DNA from: Planctomycetia bacterium
GTDB lineage: Bacteria; Planctomycetota; Phycisphaerae; UBA1845; UTPLA1
Assembly (NCBI GenBank): GCA_015075745.1
Contig: JABTTW010000001.1
Coordinates: 2,480,001 to 2,544,000, forward strand
Length of the DNA stretch: 64,000 nt
Reading direction: 5' to 3'
This document shows, in pieces, positions 36,944 through 45,476 of the stretch (position 1 is its first letter; each line of letters opens with the position of its first letter). The notes beneath the pieces are model-generated. The model ran no database searches, was not told where the DNA came from, and saw only the letters and a list, made by a program, of their open reading frames with translations. A program made the translations under genes and the position numbers.

Positions 36944-38035
36944 TCAAGGGCTCTGTGCGAATGCTCTTAGATACGCTCGACTATCCGGTTGGTTCGCCGC
37001 TTCGGCATAGACGGCGAGTGCGTCCGGAAAGCTGCGGCCGACCTTCACGAAGACCCCCTCATAGTCGCTGAGCCCCCCCTGATAGACGATCGCGGCCAGG
37101 AGCCGGGCATTGTCGAAGGGCGACGTGCGCAGAAATGACCAGTATTCGGGGTCGGCCAGTTGCGGCTCGTAGGTCGTCGAATAGGCGGCCAGGGCGGCGT
37201 CGAGTTCCACCTGACGGTTGGCGATGATGACATCCGGCGGGTCGCCCCGCGCCGCGGCCTGGCCATAGTAGGCGGCCATTCGGTTGTAGGCGGCGACGAC
37301 GTAGAGATCGATGATCGCCTTGTCGGCATATCGTATCCTCGCGGCCATGGCCTGTGGCGAATCGACGCCGTAATTCAGGTCAAACCACTCCTGAGCGGCC
37401 GTGCGGCCGATGAACGTGGCCATCCCCTCGTTGTAGGCGCCGTCGTTGGGCTTGAAGATCGTCTGATGGGTCATTTCGTGGAGGATGAGCTCGACCAGCT
37501 CCGCGTCGTCGTCCTGAAGATTCGACTGCCGGACGGGATCGGCGAAGAAGTTGAGCGTGGAAAAGCCCGCCGCACGGCCGAAGAAAACGTCGTATCCCGC
37601 ATCCTGCAATGAGATCGCCACCCGCCGGGCGTACTCCATCTCGAAAAACCCGCGCGTCGAGTATTGCCCGATGATCGGGTAATCCCACAGAAACGGCGTG
37701 AAGCTCTCCTTCGCCGAGGCGGAAACGACCCACACAGCAGGCTCCATCCCGTTGTAGTCGAAGACCGTGTAGGAATATGAGCCGCGCAGGCCGACGACAT
37801 GGATGCCGAATCGCCGAACGTGCTGCGTGATGGCCAGCTTGGCCCGCTCGTCGTCGGTAAGGTTGGGGTCGGCGAGCGCCTGATCGACCGGCACGATGCG
37901 GACGAGAACGCCGAGCTGCCCAAAGGCGATGTGGGAGAGATATTCGACATCGCAGCCTGCAGCGGCCAGAAGAAGAGCGGGCAGGCAGACCGCGGAGAGC
38001 AGGAGTCGTAGCGGCGATTGCAATCTTGGCTTCAA
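36944..38035 (-). CDS. Putative aminopeptidase lipoprotein (Aminopep family)
   Basis: Lipoprotein of 363 residues matching the predicted aminopeptidase family (COG4324/Aminopep). HEMTH at 186-190 with NEGMATFIG at 202-210 gives a zinc-metallopeptidase-like set. Start: a TTG at 38035 with GGAG seven bases upstream yields a clean lipoprotein signal, MKPRLQSPLRLLLSAVCLPA, ending LLLAAAGC (Cys28). In-frame ATGs at 38113, 38146 and 38185 would add 26-50 residues ahead of the signal and are less likely. Activity is predicted for the family, not proven. Confidence 0.76.
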   Translation of the reverse strand: MKPRLQSPLRLLLSAVCLPALLLAAAGCDVEYLSHIAFGQLGVLVRIVPVDQALADPNLTDDERAKLAITQHVRRFGIHVVGLRGSYSYTVFDYNGMEPAVWVVSASAKESFTPFLWDYPIIGQYSTRGFFEMEYARRVAISLQDAGYDVFFGRAAGFSTLNFFADPVRQSNLQDDDAELVELILHEMTHQTIFKPNDGAYNEGMATFIGRTAAQEWFDLNYGVDSPQAMAARIRYADKAIIDLYVVAAYNRMAAYYGQAAARGDPPDVIIANRQVELDAALAAYSTTYEPQLADPEYWSFLRTSPFDNARLLAAIVYQGGLSDYEGVFVKVGRSFPDALAVYAEAANQPDSRAYLRAFAQSP

Positions 38036-38975
38036 GGAATTGCTCCGGCGAGGCTGGGGCGAGTTCCACGGATTGTATGCGGGGGCAGCGGGCCGGAAAA
38101 GCACGGCCTGCATCCGGCGCGAAGCAACAGGCCCGAGCAAACTCATCCTCGGCCCGTAGGGCCAAAAGTCAGTAGGCAGGTGCATCGCACCTGTACCCGA
38201 GCAAACCCCAAATCAATCTCGACCCCAACGGGGGTCGCATCCCGACACGCACGATCATCAATCCCCGCGCGAGCGCTGAGCAAGAATGAACAACTGGAGG
38301 TCATTCTAACCATGACCCAAAGAGGTAGCGCAATGTGTACATCCAAAATCCGCAGCCCGCTGGCCTCGCTGTGTCACTTTCCCGAACCATTTTTCAAAGA
38401 CTTACAAACGAACTTTCCCGAAATTTTCCGCGCCTGTTCGGGCATGTACCGGTCCTGTTTCACCTTGCGCGTTTTGACCAAAAACCACCCAAATCGCGAC
38501 TTGCCCCAACACACGCCCGCCACAGCGCTTACAACCGCTCTCCAAAACCTTTTTCGCCTATTGTCACCTTCAAATCGACGCATCGCCGCGCAAAACCTCA
38601 GCCCAAACAAAGCGCGTGCACATGCCCACAAACGCCTCGCCCCCAATCGAACTCGGAAACGTGCGCGAGTCCGTACCACCCAGCGAATCGCCCCCGATCG
38701 AGCCCCGAATGGGGCGCCGGCTTGTAGCCACGGATGCAGCGTCGTCGGGCACCGCCCGACCAGCGCAATCCGTGGTCAGCGTCGCGGAGAAAATCCAGCC
38801 CCGGCAGGGGCGTAGGAGTCACTCGATTGCGCGCAAGAAACCACCAAAACCACCAAACGCCCCAACTTGCGCCCGCCACAAGCTTTGGCACAATTCCGAA
38901 AGGCCGTGTGTCACTATATGTCACTTACGATTCTGCTCGACTTACGCGCGATCAGCGCGTTTGCCTTCCCACTCG
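38036..38975. other. Long gene-free spacer, palindrome-rich and G-poor on the plus strand
   Basis: 940 bases with no convincing gene between two minus-strand genes. About 38450-38660 is strongly C+A-rich and G-poor on the plus strand, unlike its surroundings. Several perfect palindromes occur: CAGGTGC-ATC-GCACCTG (38177-38193), CGACCCC-N4-GGGGTCG (38220-38237), the cluster at 38702-38811 and ACGCGC-N5-GCGCGT (38944-38960, possibly the end of the kinase transcript). Frames through it encode only low-complexity sequence. Confidence 0.55.
38702..38811. repeat. Cluster of three palindromes, REP-like
   Basis: GCCCC-GAAT-GGGGC (38702-38715), then an outer CCACGGAT/ATCCGTGG stem (38728-38735 with 38768-38775) enclosing a perfect GTCGGGC-ACC-GCCCGAC (38744-38760), then GCCCC-GGCA-GGGGC (38798-38811). 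The order and the AGCCCCG...GGGGCG blocks resemble repetitive palindromic sequence I associate with planctomycete genomes. Whether it is repeated genome-wide cannot be seen here. Confidence 0.5.
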
Positions 38976-40694
38976 CTACGACAGCTTCCCGCTTCGGAGA
39001 ATGGCGACAAGCAGGCCGCCGGCCATCACGAAGGTGATGGCGTAGCCGACGAAGCCGAGGTAGCGAATGGGCATGTTAAAAATGCTGGCATCGATGGAGA
39101 TCAGCATGGTGCTGCTGATGATCGTCGAGGCCACCAGCATGGCGAAGGCGATGCGGTTGCTCGATCGATCCAGTTCGCTGGCCAGGTGATCGAGGTTCTC
39201 GTGCTTGATGTTGATCTGGAATTGTCCCCGGCCCATGCCGCGCATGGTGTCCCGGATGAATCGCGGGGCGTCGCGGAGGATGCTGAACAGGTGCCAGGTG
39301 GACATGCCCGCCATGCGGAGCAGTCGCCGCGGCGAGAAGCGATCGCGAAGCAGCTTGGAGAGCTTGGGCTGGAGCAGTTCGAGCAGGTTCAGCTCGGGGT
39401 CGATCTGCAGGACGACGCCGGAGACGGTGGCCAGCGACTTGAACAGGGCGACGAAATCGCGCGGCAGGGTGACGTCGTTGCGGCGGACCGTTTCGATGAG
39501 CTCGCGGAAGATGATGACGAGGTCGAGCCGGTGAAGCGGCAGGCCGTAGTATTTCTCCAGCATCTGGCGCAAGTCAGAGGCGAGGACGAGGCGGTCGGTG
39601 TTGCGGCCGATGGCCCCGAGGTCGGCCAGCACGTCGATGAGGACTTCGATTTCCTTTTTGACGATGGCGATGATGCTGATGACCAGCCGGCCGATAAGCT
39701 CGTCGTCGATACGGCCGATCATGCCGAAGTCAAACAGGACGACCCCGGCGGGCGGGCGGATGAGCATGTTTCCAGGATGCGGGTCGGCGTGGAAGAAGCC
39801 CAGTTCGAAGAATTGTTTCAGGAAGCATTCGCTGAGATTGTGGGCCAATTGCGCGCGGTCGACGCCCTTGGCCGGAGAGCCATTGCCCCCCTCGGCGGAC
39901 CCCAGCGCCTCGCGGAGGTGCATGCCGTCCATGAACTCAAGGGTGAGGCTGGCTTTGCCGGTGAGTTCCCAATGCACCCTGGGTGTCTTAATGTTCGGGT
40001 CGTCCACAAAGACTTCGTAGAATCGGCTGGTGGTCGACGCCTCGTTGACGAAGTCGAGCTCGCGGCGAATCGTCTGGGCGAATTCATCGACCACCAGCTT
40101 GGGGTGATAAGGCCGCAGTTCCGGGAAAAGGGCCTCGGCGCGCTCGGCCATCCATTCCAGGACGTACATATCGAGCTGGATCATGTCGTCGATTTCGGGC
40201 CGCTTGATTTTTACCACGACCTGTTCGCCGTCATGTGTCTCGGCGCGATGGACCTGGGCGATGGAGCCGCTGGCGAAGGGCGTATCGATGAACGATTTGA
40301 AGGCCTTGTCGATATCGACCCCGGTGTCTTCCCGGAAGATGCGACGGGCCTGCTCGGTGGGAAACGGCTTGACGTCGTCCTGCAGTTTCTCAAGGGCGGT
40401 GATAATCTGCGGCGGAAAGATATCGGGCCGCGTGCTGGCGATCTGTCCGAACTTGATGAACGTCGGCCCCAGTTCCTCGCAGACCTTGACGATGCGCTCT
40501 CCGATTGCGACGAGGGGATCGACGGCGGGTTCTTCGTCAGGCTTACCCTTTCGGATCCAGTTGATCGATGGGACATATCTTCCGAGTTGCAGGCGATCGA
40601 CGACGTGTCCGAAGCCGTGCCGAGAGAAAACCTGGGCGATCACGCGAAGGCGTGCGAATGTCCGGACGGTTCTGGGCAGGGTGGCAATTGACAT
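38976..40694 (-). CDS. ubiB: UbiB/ABC1 family protein kinase-like ATPase
   Basis: Membrane-associated atypical kinase of the UbiB/AarF/COQ8 family, 572 residues, needed for ubiquinone or other isoprenoid-lipid work. Visible: the KxGQ motif KFGQ (81-84) in FIKFGQIASTRPDIFP, the Ala-rich ASGSIAQVHRA loop (141-151), FHADPHPGN near 300, and LFDFGMIGR. Two C-terminal membrane segments (FAMLVASTIISSTMLIS, FVGYAITFVMAGGLLVAIL) complete the family layout. Planctomycetes often carry several ABC1 genes without a full ubiquinone pathway, so its exact job is open. No clear ribosome site at the ATG. Confidence 0.9.
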   Translation of the reverse strand: MSIATLPRTVRTFARLRVIAQVFSRHGFGHVVDRLQLGRYVPSINWIRKGKPDEEPAVDPLVAIGERIVKVCEELGPTFIKFGQIASTRPDIFPPQIITALEKLQDDVKPFPTEQARRIFREDTGVDIDKAFKSFIDTPFASGSIAQVHRAETHDGEQVVVKIKRPEIDDMIQLDMYVLEWMAERAEALFPELRPYHPKLVVDEFAQTIRRELDFVNEASTTSRFYEVFVDDPNIKTPRVHWELTGKASLTLEFMDGMHLREALGSAEGGNGSPAKGVDRAQLAHNLSECFLKQFFELGFFHADPHPGNMLIRPPAGVVLFDFGMIGRIDDELIGRLVISIIAIVKKEIEVLIDVLADLGAIGRNTDRLVLASDLRQMLEKYYGLPLHRLDLVIIFRELIETVRRNDVTLPRDFVALFKSLATVSGVVLQIDPELNLLELLQPKLSKLLRDRFSPRRLLRMAGMSTWHLFSILRDAPRFIRDTMRGMGRGQFQINIKHENLDHLASELDRSSNRIAFAMLVASTIISSTMLISIDASIFNMPIRYLGFVGYAITFVMAGGLLVAILRSGKLS

Positions 40695-40849
40695 CGCGAG
40701 AACAACAAGGCTCCGAGGAAGTGTTAGCGGACGCCGGGGGGATATTCCCGTCTCAGCGGATTATCGTCAAATCACGCCGCGAGGATGCGATCCAGGGGAC
40801 CTCAAGCTTGACCTTTTGGCGGGGCTTCGTGAGACTCGGTCGCCCCCTT

Positions 40850-42487
40850 ATGAAGCAACATGACAAGCATATCGTCGGGTGGCTGAGCGAGTGGCGAAGA
40901 TTCAGCGTGCTCCTCGCCCTATTGTTCGCCGTTCGGGGGGTGCTGGTCATCTGCGTGCTCCCGCCTTTCGAGGGGTGGGACGAATATCAGCACCTGGCCT
41001 ACATCGTTCATCTCATCGAAAAGGGATCACCACCTGATCTTGCGGCCGGGTCGGTCGTGCCGCGCTCGATGTATCCGTGGTTGGCGAAGTATCCGCACTG
41101 CCGATTCGGGACGGATCAGCTTCGACCTTTGGGTGCGCAAAGCTACGACGAGTATTGGAATGGCGCGGCGGCAGAAACAGCGATCGCGGACAGCGGACAT
41201 CCTGACGCCGCACCGGATGTCCCGATTTATCAGGCTCAGCATCCGTCACTCTACTATCGCATGATGGTTCCCGTGGTGCGACGGTTTCTGCCGGACGGAG
41301 ACCTGCTGACGCTGGTTGGTCTGCTGCGGTTGATCAACATCGGATTCGGATCGCTGTCCGTTTATCTGGTGGCGCGATTGCTCGGCAGGCTCATCAAGCC
41401 GTCGGCGATGCGTTATCTCCTCGGTTTGTTAATCGCCCTTCAGCCGCTCTATCTGCTGAACTGTGCCCGAGTGGCGAGCGATGCGCTGGCGGTGCTTCTG
41501 GGCACCGCGGCGATCGGATTGATCTTGTGGCCGATGTCGCGTTACCGCGCGGCGTCCGGGGCAGCGGCCGGCGCGGCGACAGGTTTGGCGATTCTGACAA
41601 AGACGGTGAATCTGGCGCTGGCGCCTTTCGGCATATTGGCGGGATTATTGTTCGCATGGCGTGATCGTGTCAGGCGCGGAACGCTCATTGCAGCGCCTGC
41701 GGCATTTCTGGTCGGGCTGGTCGCGATCTGCGGCTGGTATTTTTTCGGCAACCTGAAGACGTTCGGGCTGCTCACGCCGATGCAGGAGGCCGTTCACAAT
41801 AGGGCGGCGGGCAGGGGCCTATCCGACATCGCGCAGTGCGTGATGGAAATGGATCTGGTCGATGAGCTTGGGCGGAGGTTTTATCGTCGCAGCCTGTGGA
41901 CGGGCGGGTGGAGTTATCTTGCGCCGCCGATTGCCGCGACAAGGATTCAGGAATACTCGTATTACTTCGCCTCGCTGGGTTTCCTGTTCGCGCTGGGGCC
42001 GACGGTTCGCCGATCGCGCTCGATATCCGCGCTGGCGTGGTTGATGCCGACGTTCGCGCTTCTTTGTGCGCTCAGCGCGGCGGGGCTTAGTTATCACATG
42101 ATTCATACGAAGATGCTGCTGGGATCGGTGGCGACGAATATCTGGTATGCGGCGGTCATCTTCCCGTGGCTATTGGTTCTCTACGCGCAGGGGCTTGCCT
42201 ACTGGCCGATCAAATGGGTGGGCATAGCATCGGGGCTGGTGCTGGCCGCTACATTCCTGGGAGCGGAGATTTACGGCACGCTGGTGACAATGGTCTCGAC
42301 GTATTCCGGCGGCGCGACGGGCATCGAGGCGTGGCGACGGATTGGCGAGCTGCATCCCGGCGGGCTGAATCCGTACGTTGCCGGTGCGGCACTTGGCGGT
42401 GTTGGGCTGCTTGTTTCGATGGCGGTCGGCATCATCGCCAGCGCGCACTCCAGGTCGCGACCTGAAGAAGGCATCCTTACGTCTTGA
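40850..42487 (+). CDS. GT-C type multi-pass membrane protein (possible glycosyltransferase)
   Basis: Membrane protein of about 545 residues with ten or more hydrophobic segments. After the first segment comes PPFEGWDEYQHLAYIVHLIE, the acidic first outer loop seen in GT-C polyprenyl-sugar glycosyltransferases (GT39/DUF2142-like). Substrate unknown. The ATG at 40850 lacks a good ribosome site; a GTG at 40829 is an alternative, and the open frame reaches back into the kinase promoter region. Its 3' end overlaps the convergent lptG gene by 11 bases. Confidence 0.65.
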   Translation: MKQHDKHIVGWLSEWRRFSVLLALLFAVRGVLVICVLPPFEGWDEYQHLAYIVHLIEKGSPPDLAAGSVVPRSMYPWLAKYPHCRFGTDQLRPLGAQSYDEYWNGAAAETAIADSGHPDAAPDVPIYQAQHPSLYYRMMVPVVRRFLPDGDLLTLVGLLRLINIGFGSLSVYLVARLLGRLIKPSAMRYLLGLLIALQPLYLLNCARVASDALAVLLGTAAIGLILWPMSRYRAASGAAAGAATGLAILTKTVNLALAPFGILAGLLFAWRDRVRRGTLIAAPAAFLVGLVAICGWYFFGNLKTFGLLTPMQEAVHNRAAGRGLSDIAQCVMEMDLVDELGRRFYRRSLWTGGWSYLAPPIAATRIQEYSYYFASLGFLFALGPTVRRSRSISALAWLMPTFALLCALSAAGLSYHMIHTKMLLGSVATNIWYAAVIFPWLLVLYAQGLAYWPIKWVGIASGLVLAATFLGAEIYGTLVTMVSTYSGGATGIEAWRRIGELHPGGLNPYVAGAALGGVGLLVSMAVGIIASAHSRSRPEEGILTS

Positions 42488-43595
42488 CGTTGTCCATGAA
42501 CAGGACGGCGATGGGACCGAAGATGAGGACCGGCAACCATGCCGGCAGGGCGGGATTGATCCCCATTCCGCTGAGGTCCAGGCTCTGCGAGATGAACGTC
42601 AGCACATAGCACATGCTGCAAACCAACAGGCTCTGGCCGCCGATTACAACGACCGATGGGCGCTCTCGATTCAGGAAGAAGGGCATCCCCAGGCACAAGA
42701 GGATCATGTTGATGAGAATGACGGTCAGGCGGCGATGCTTGAGCCGGATGAATTCCGAGGTGCCGGTGGCCGCGAAGCGTTCCTGAAGCCGTTCGATGTC
42801 CGGCAGGCTCAGGAAGTGGGTCCAAAGCGTTGCCTGTTGCAGGGCCAGTTCCTTCGGGACCAGGTCGGAGACGTATTCCGTTACCGGCACGCCGCCGAGT
42901 TCTTCCCCGGAAATGGCCGGCCGGCCGGTCGCGCCGGGGGTCGTCTCGTTTTCGAATCGAATGAGGTAGCCGCGATCGAGGTGCCAGACGCCTCGCTCGT
43001 CGTCCCAGGGGGCGCGCTCGGCGCGGATCACTTCGGTCATTCGTTGCTTGTCGTCCCGCTTGATGATGAGGACGCCGCGCATTTCCTTCGCACGGGGATG
43101 AAATTGGGTTGCGGAGACCAGAGCGTTATCGCGATCGGCCTGGAACCAGACGGCGAAAGAGAGGCGTCCCTCGATATCGCCGTGCTTTCGCGAGAGCTTG
43201 TCGGCGAAGTGAGGAATGATGAACTCCTGATCGACGAACCACAGGCCGTTCATGGCCAGCGAGGCGAGCAGGACCGGCGCGGCGACCCGGTGCAGTGAGG
43301 TGCCCGAGGCGAGGATCGCGGTCAATTCATTATTTCGATGGAGCCGGGCCAGGGTGCAACACGCGGCGACGAGGAGGATGACGCCCGCGAGCTGGGCGAA
43401 GTAAAGAAACAGGTTGTAGCCGTAGTAGTCAATGATCTTGACGATGGTTTCGGCCTTGGAGTCGGACTGAACATTGGTGAACTCGTCGAGGTTCACGAAC
43501 AGGTCGAGGAGGATGTAGAGGCCGATCATCACGGAGAGCGCGATGAGGTAGTTCGTGAAGAAGGCACGCAGGATGTATCGGTCGAGAATCTTCAT
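42477..43595 (-). CDS. lptG: LPS export permease LptG-like
   Basis: YjgP/YjgQ-family permease, 372 residues, the second of two adjacent permeases that with LptB extract lipopolysaccharide from the inner membrane. It starts MKILDRYILRAFFTNYLIAL, the family hallmark, and has three N-terminal membrane segments, a periplasmic beta domain (about 120-260) and three C-terminal segments. LHRNNELTAILASGTSLHRV is the conserved coupling-helix region. The gap to the upstream lptF is five bases. No LptB in view. Confidence 0.87.
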   Translation of the reverse strand: MKILDRYILRAFFTNYLIALSVMIGLYILLDLFVNLDEFTNVQSDSKAETIVKIIDYYGYNLFLYFAQLAGVILLVAACCTLARLHRNNELTAILASGTSLHRVAAPVLLASLAMNGLWFVDQEFIIPHFADKLSRKHGDIEGRLSFAVWFQADRDNALVSATQFHPRAKEMRGVLIIKRDDKQRMTEVIRAERAPWDDERGVWHLDRGYLIRFENETTPGATGRPAISGEELGGVPVTEYVSDLVPKELALQQATLWTHFLSLPDIERLQERFAATGTSEFIRLKHRRLTVILINMILLCLGMPFFLNRERPSVVVIGGQSLLVCSMCYVLTFISQSLDLSGMGINPALPAWLPVLIFGPIAVLFMDNVKT

Positions 43596-43600
43596 CAAAC

Positions 43601-45235
43601 CTATCTCTGCAGGAACTTCATGCCGATGACGCCGGTGGCCAGGTAGATAACGGCTGCGCCGCCCCACATCACGCAGAGGCTCGCGACGGCCATGCCCGGT
43701 CGATCGGAGAGATTGCGTCCGACGATACTCGTCAGGACGACAATCAGGGATGGAATGCAACTGATTCCAAAAGCCGTGAGGACCTGGCCGCCACGGACGA
43801 TGATGCCCAGCATGGCGCCCATGAGAACGACGGCCATGCTGGTGATGGAGTACGAGGCTCGAAAGTGGATCTCTCCCTGGACTTCAGCCTTGAACTTGCG
43901 GAGAAACTCCAGGAACTTCTCACACTGCTTGGTCTGTCGCTTCGGCAGGCCGTGCGGAATCTCGCCGTTGGTGAGAGAGGTGGTGTCAAAGGCCAGGGCC
44001 TGGCGGCGCAGTTCCTCCTGATCCATGAAGGGCACGAGTTTGAGCGCCTCTTTGGGTTTGTGTATCGCGCGGTCCGCCGCGGTCTCAGTCGCGCTCCGTA
44101 TCTCGGCATTGCCGATGAGCTCGACCTGGATATTGGGGTGCATTCGGTCGAGTGAGCTGCGCAGCTCGATGGTCGCGGAGTCCGAGGTGTAGCTGAATTT
44201 GCCGGCCGGACCGGTCTCTTCGACTCTTACGACGCGCATCAGCGGACGCCCGTCGTCAGGATCCTGCGAGCCTTCCTTGGAGTAGATGTCGTATTGCACC
44301 GTCGGGCCGACCAGCCGGAACGATCCGTGCTCGCGCAATTGGTCGACGACGTACTGGTACATGTAATAGGTCATCATCTCCCGGGTGAGTCCGTAGAGCC
44401 GGTCCTCGACCTCGGGACTGAGCTGCGGCTTGGTTTGGTATTCCAGGAGGTTTCCAAGAGTCTCGAATTTCGTCTTCCGGCGCAAAGACAGCGGGATGTC
44501 GAAGGGGGGCAGCGACTGGCTGGCGAGGTCGTAGTATTGGCGCCGGCCGGCATCGAAGAGCCGGACGCCCTCGAGATTGACGGAGACGCGCGGCGAATTG
44601 TTCGACGTGTCGAATTCGATCACCGTTTCCTCGGCGGTGCCGAAGCGCATGATCTCCTCGTCTTCCATCTCGACGAAGCTGACGCCGGTGAGCCAAAGAT
44701 AGGTGTGATGGGGGTCGCTCGTCGCGGAATCCGCCGGCTTGGCGATCTCGCAGTGGGTGGCCATGATCCGGTGCCGGCCGAAGATGAGCGGCTTGGCCTT
44801 CTGGAATTGCTGGACCACGATGGACGGCAGATCGCGCTTGGTGAGTTCTTCAATCTGCCTCGAGAGATTCGGGATCATGTAGTTCCAGGCCCAATAGGTG
44901 ATCAGGGTCACCAGCAGGCCCAGAAGCCCGGCCGAGAGCAGCAGCCGGTGAATATTAATTCCGGCTGCCCGACAGGCTGTGATTTCATTATCGGAAGCCG
45001 CCCGTCCGTAAGTGATCGTCGCGGCAAAGAGCGCGGCGACCGGCAGGATGAGGGTGATGGCAACGGGGGTGAGAAAGAGGAAGACCTTGGCCATGTCATC
45101 GGCGGCCAGGCCCTCGCCTTTGAAGATGTTGGCCACGCCGCCGCCCATGACGAGCAGAAGCGTCAGCGCGACGGCCGTCAAGGCGAACGTCTTGATTAGT
45201 TCTCGTGCAAGATAAAGGTGAAGGGTGATCATCAT
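43601..45235 (-). CDS. lptF: LPS export permease LptF-like, enlarged
   Basis: Partner permease, 544 residues, long for the family (about 360) because of a periplasmic insert rich in charged residues (about 170-440). It has the opening ITLHLYLARELIKTFALTAV, the coupling region GRAASDNEITACRAAGINIH, and C-terminal segments SITSMAVVLMGAMLGIIVRG. Start: ATG at 45235, with a second ATG directly after. It is divergent from speA, sharing a 241-base intergenic region. Confidence 0.85.
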   Translation of the reverse strand: MMITLHLYLARELIKTFALTAVALTLLLVMGGGVANIFKGEGLAADDMAKVFLFLTPVAITLILPVAALFAATITYGRAASDNEITACRAAGINIHRLLLSAGLLGLLVTLITYWAWNYMIPNLSRQIEELTKRDLPSIVVQQFQKAKPLIFGRHRIMATHCEIAKPADSATSDPHHTYLWLTGVSFVEMEDEEIMRFGTAEETVIEFDTSNNSPRVSVNLEGVRLFDAGRRQYYDLASQSLPPFDIPLSLRRKTKFETLGNLLEYQTKPQLSPEVEDRLYGLTREMMTYYMYQYVVDQLREHGSFRLVGPTVQYDIYSKEGSQDPDDGRPLMRVVRVEETGPAGKFSYTSDSATIELRSSLDRMHPNIQVELIGNAEIRSATETAADRAIHKPKEALKLVPFMDQEELRRQALAFDTTSLTNGEIPHGLPKRQTKQCEKFLEFLRKFKAEVQGEIHFRASYSITSMAVVLMGAMLGIIVRGGQVLTAFGISCIPSLIVVLTSIVGRNLSDRPGMAVASLCVMWGGAAVIYLATGVIGMKFLQR

Positions 45236-45476
45236 GCAGAATTGCGGGAATCGACCGAATCGGTCCGGCCGCTGACGGTCAGCCGCGCGGCTCCGGAGAG
45301 TCTAGGGGCGACCGGCCACACGTCAAGCGCGTCGCCTCCTGGACCCACAAAACGTTCGGCAGGTGCTTGACTTAGGTTGGCGATACTGCTCTCATTGTGT
45401 ATCGCATTTGGACCGGTCGCAGGGCCGTGCGGCTTATTTTTCTCACCGAGGAGCAGACCCGAGAGGTTTGGTGACG

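Noticed and set aside
38018..38815. Open frames across the 38-39 kb spacer on both strands
   Set aside because: Low-complexity basic translations, no ribosome sites, overlap with palindromes, and frames disagree; no family resemblance.
45361..45400. TTGACT as a -35 element for speA
   Set aside because: No acceptable -10 at 16-18 bases downstream.
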